Part shown: in pieces, positions 4,284 through 5,164 of the stretch
Layout of the letters: each line of letters begins with the position of its first letter
Numbering within the stretch: the first letter of the stretch is position 1
NCBI GenBank assembly: GCA_959018155.1
Contig: CAUEKH010000224.1
Coordinates: 1-5,164, forward strand
DNA: 5,164 nt
Direction of reading: 5' to 3'
Source of the DNA: an uncultured Hungatella sp.
Lineage (GTDB): Bacteria; Bacillota; Clostridia; Lachnospirales; Lachnospiraceae
Made by a program: the position numbers and the translations under genes
The notes under the pieces: model-generated
Told to the model about the DNA's origin: nothing
The model's input: the letters and a program-made list of their open reading frames with translations, nothing else
Databases searched by the model: none

Positions 4284-4937
4284 ATGAAACCAAGACGAGT
4301 ACTATTAAAACTGAGTGGGGAGGCCCTTGCCGGCCCGAATAAGACAGGCTTTGATGAAGAGACGGTAAAGGAAGTGGCCAGGCAGGTAAAGATATCCGTA
4401 GACGCAGGTGTTGAGGTGGGCATCGTAATCGGCGGAGGAAACTTCTGGCGCGGCAGGACAAGCAATGCCATCGATCGGACCAAGGCGGATCAGATTGGTA
4501 TGCTGGCTACCGTCATGAACTGCATCTATGTGTCTGAGATTTTCCGCAATGCCGGGATGAAGACACAGATTCTGACGCCGTTTGAATGCGGATCGATGAC
4601 GAAGCTGTTTTCAAAGGACAGAGCGAACAAGTATTTTGAGAAGGGTATGGTTGTATTCTTTGCCGGTGGAACCGGTCATCCGTACTTCTCCACAGATATG
4701 GCTACTGTTCTTCGTGCCATCGAGATTGAAGCGGACGTTATTCTTTCTGCAAAATCAATAGATGGTGTGTATGACTCTGATCCTGCCGTAAATCCTGATG
4801 CAAAGAAATTTGATGAGATAAGCATTGAGGATGTCGTAAACAGCAGACTGCCTATGATGATATTCGGTTTAAATGAAGAAAACAGTATTGTAAACACGGT
4901 AAACGGTGTGACAAAAGGTACACTTGTAACTGCTTAA
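4284..4937 (+). CDS. pyrH: UMP kinase PyrH, apparently with a 16-residue deletion
   Basis: PyrH phosphorylates UMP to UDP with ATP in the cytoplasm, a required step for all pyrimidine nucleotides; it is a hexameric amino acid kinase-fold enzyme. Visible motifs are KLSGEAL (residues 9-15), VIGGGNFWRG (48-57), the DRTKADQIGMLATVMN stretch, GTGHPYFSTD, and AKSIDGVYDSDP. The start ATG has AGGAG seven bases upstream. The same frame is open back to 3999, but that part lies in the inverted repeat and resembles no kinase. At 217 residues the protein is short for the family (roughly 235-241). Aligned by eye to E. coli PyrH, the run corresponding to LKVMDLAAFTLARDHK is absent: SIEDVVNSR (180-188) joins straight to LPMMIFGL. 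The lost part includes the conserved Asp (E. coli Asp201) near the active site. It is a real deletion, an assembly error, or a lineage variant; activity is uncertain. Confidence 0.93.
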   Translation: MKPRRVLLKLSGEALAGPNKTGFDEETVKEVARQVKISVDAGVEVGIVIGGGNFWRGRTSNAIDRTKADQIGMLATVMNCIYVSEIFRNAGMKTQILTPFECGSMTKLFSKDRANKYFEKGMVVFFAGGTGHPYFSTDMATVLRAIEIEADVILSAKSIDGVYDSDPAVNPDAKKFDEISIEDVVNSRLPMMIFGLNEENSIVNTVNGVTKGTLVTA

Positions 4938-5024
4938 TTTATAGTATGGTGCAAATGAACGGTGTCAGTGCACACCTGATACAGATTTAAATATATGAAA
5001 ATGTGTGCAGAAATGAGGACTATT

Positions 5025-5164
5025 ATGAGTATTGAATTAAAAGAATTTAAAGATAAAATGGGCAAGTCATTAGACAGTCTTGCAAGTGAATATACTACTA
5101 TCAGAGCAGGTCGTGCAAACCCTCATGTACTTGACAAGATAATGGTTGAATATTACGGAACACC
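5025..5164 (+). CDS. frr: Ribosome recycling factor (N-terminal part, runs off the window)
   Basis: Ribosome recycling factor, with EF-G, splits post-termination ribosomes so the subunits can be reused. The visible 46 residues, MSIELKEFKDKMGKSL followed by a segment containing SEYTTIRAGRANPHVL and ending VEYYGTP, match the strongly conserved first helix and RAGRANP motif of the family. I chose ATG 5025 because family members begin at this distance from the motif and GAGGA lies five bases before it. In-frame ATGs also occur at 4995, 5001 and 5013. The gene follows pyrH by 87 bases, the usual pyrH-frr order, with no clear terminator between, so it is probably co-transcribed. The 3' end is outside the window. 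Confidence 0.93.
   Translation, partial: MSIELKEFKDKMGKSLDSLASEYTTIRAGRANPHVLDKIMVEYYGT

Noticed and set aside
4961..4976. Small hairpin GGTGT/ACACC between pyrH and frr as a terminator or attenuator
   Set aside because: The stem is only 5 bp and no T-run follows, so it is not convincing as a regulatory structure.

Overview
The window looks like a chromosomal segment of a spore-forming, mid-GC member of the Clostridia, most likely Lachnospiraceae. The evidence is a Spo0E-like protein and candidate Spo0A boxes, canonical AAGGAG-type ribosome sites, Gram-positive-type promoters, an HPr with the regulatory Ser46, and a PyrH resembling (from memory) the Lachnospiraceae type. The genus cannot be fixed from the sequence alone.

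Layout, left to right. (1) queH (epoxyqueuosine reductase, +) is read from a GTG at 75. The same frame upstream (3-65) encodes what looks like the missing QueH N-terminus, cut off by an in-frame TAG at 66-68. (2) A strong sigma-A promoter (692-720) drives a solo HPr gene (767-1033), closed by a clear terminator (1105-1139). (3) ychF (1351-2448, -) converges on HPr and has its own terminator (1281-1325). A 42-nt hairpin repeat starts right at the end of that terminator's T-tract (1238-1279, -); 1140-1237 has no convincing gene. (4) The 322-nt divergent region 2449-2770 holds candidate Spo0A boxes, a short three-unit direct repeat and the lgt promoter. (5) lgt (2771-3649) and a 50-codon Spo0E-like gene (3651-3803) form a tight operon ending in a terminator (3822-3858). 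(6) The 480-nt stretch 3804-4283 carries a second copy of the 42-nt hairpin repeat, again right behind the terminator T-tract. It is followed by a roughly 305-nt imperfect inverted repeat (3902-4206) with two perfect hairpins at its tip, and then the pyrH promoter. (7) pyrH (4284-4937) appears to lack about 16 residues near its C-terminus. The start of frr (5025 onward) runs off the window.

Most genes are housekeeping: tRNA queuosine modification, sugar-transport phosphorelay, a ribosome-associated ATPase, lipoprotein maturation, pyrimidine nucleotide synthesis and ribosome recycling. The lgt-spo0E pair behind candidate Spo0A boxes suggests feedback on the sporulation phosphorelay.

The unusual part is the repeat family: two oppositely oriented copies of a bulged hairpin, each directly behind an intrinsic terminator of the gene upstream. 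Their only two differences turn A-U pairs into G-U pairs. One copy leads into a very long folded element. This may be a terminator-associated mobile element or structured RNA; I do not recognise it as a named family.
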